Source: Paracoccaceae bacterium (GTDB lineage Bacteria; Pseudomonadota; Alphaproteobacteria; Rhodobacterales; Rhodobacteraceae). From it: 7,435 nt of DNA. The stretch spans positions 1-7,435 of the forward strand of contig JAHRVZ010000282.1 of the NCBI GenBank assembly GCA_019090405.1, in the 5' to 3' direction. Below the pieces are notes generated by a model, which saw only the letters and a program-made list of their open reading frames with translations, was not told the origin of the DNA and did not search any database. Shown here piece by piece: positions 7,182 to 7,435 of the stretch (the stretch's first letter is position 1; each line of letters begins with the position of its first letter). A program made the translations under genes and the position numbers.

Positions 7182-7225
7182 CGGAAAATTTCAAATTTTC
7201 CGGTCCGTTTTCTTTTAAAGAAAAC
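7182..7225. terminator. Back-to-back hairpins between convergent genes, probable bidirectional terminator
   Basis: CGGAAAATTT (7182-7191) pairs with AAATTTTCCG (7193-7202). An alternative stem pairs AAACGGA (7179-7185) with TCCGTTT (7204-7210), followed by TTTTCTTTT-like sequence. A second perfect repeat, GTTTTCTTT (7207-7215) with AAAGAAAAC (7217-7225), abuts it. The region starts 12 nt after the plus-gene stop and ends 18 nt before the end of the minus gene, so both transcripts could end here. The stems are AT-rich, so strength is uncertain. Confidence 0.65.
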
Positions 7226-7243
7226 GCTGCTTGCGATTGCAGT

Positions 7244-7435
7244 CTATTCGCTTGTCCGCAGACGGGAATTCTGCACCAGAAAGATGGTAACCAGAGGTAA
7301 CACCACGGTAATTGCAGTCACAATAATCAACAGCACGCCCAATTGCGAATAATCCGCTGACGTCGTGACAACACCGGCATCATCGCGCACCTCACGGGTG
7401 ATGCTGAACATCTGGTTCAGGTATTTTGTGCCCAA
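7244..7435 (-). CDS. C-terminal fragment of an unidentified integral membrane protein (5' end outside window)
   Basis: The frame is open to the right edge, so only the last 63 residues are visible and no start codon can be assigned. After a polar stretch (residues 1-31, with an RDD segment) comes one strongly hydrophobic helix from about L32 to V54 (LGVLLIIVTAITVVLPLVT and onward), then a short tail QNSRLRTSE with two arginines. The positive-inside rule places this tail in the cytoplasm and the preceding polar part outside. A final helix and short basic tail of this kind are common in transporter permeases, including ABC permeases, but I see no family motif and do not assign one. It converges on the plus-strand flavoprotein gene. 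Confidence 0.6.
   Translation of the reverse strand: MGTKYLNQMFSITREVRDDAGVVTTSADYSQLGVLLIIVTAITVVLPLVTIFLVQNSRLRTSE

Overview
The window looks like a piece of a marine alphaproteobacterial chromosome, most likely the Roseobacter group (Rhodobacteraceae). This rests on moderately GC-rich coding sequence, an RTX protein ending in a Hint_2-type domain, an RMRG-type MobA-like nucleotidyltransferase, and two dimethylglycine/sarcosine dehydrogenase-like flavoproteins, all familiar from that group. The placement comes from reading the sequence, not from a database search. Nothing clearly marks a mobile element, CRISPR array, tRNA or rRNA.

Layout: (1) At 1-1388 (+) lies the 3' part of an RTX/Hint protein whose start is off the left edge. 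(2) At 1389-1499 is a short convergent intergenic gap with a strong hairpin terminator. (3) At 1500-2102 (-) is a 200-aa MobA/MocA-like nucleotidyltransferase. Only 31 bp separate it from the gene upstream of it, so the two are probably one operon. (4) At 2134-4542 (-) is an 802-aa FAD-dependent DMGDH/SDH-type protein with a GcvT-like folate domain. (5) At 4543-4749 is a 207-bp divergent control region holding two copies of the same inverted-repeat site. (6) At 4750-7170 (+) is an 806-aa paralogue of the minus-strand flavoprotein. (7) At 7171-7243 is a convergent gap with back-to-back AT-rich hairpins. (8) At 7244-7435 (-) is the C-terminal end of a membrane protein that runs off the right edge.

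The core is the divergent pair of paralogous flavoproteins. Family knowledge says such enzymes oxidatively demethylate N-methylated glycines such as dimethylglycine or sarcosine, and pass the one-carbon unit to tetrahydrofolate in the C-terminal GcvT-like half. Both keep the likely covalent-FAD histidine (H46), the EHQY motif (H225) and the folate-side aspartate (D530) at the same residue numbers. They differ around the FAD histidine and in a conserved loop near residues 321-335, so they may act on different substrates or successive steps.

The most notable signal is in the divergent control region. Two 19-bp sites, TGCGACA-N5-TGTCGTT, have identical arms, different spacers, the same orientation and a 51-bp offset. 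Each lies about 70 nt from the start codon it faces. This looks like an operator pair for an unidentified regulator controlling both genes. A second signal is a 36-bp stretch, identical at DNA level, shared by the two paralogues inside otherwise diverged sequence; it may be a gene-conversion tract.
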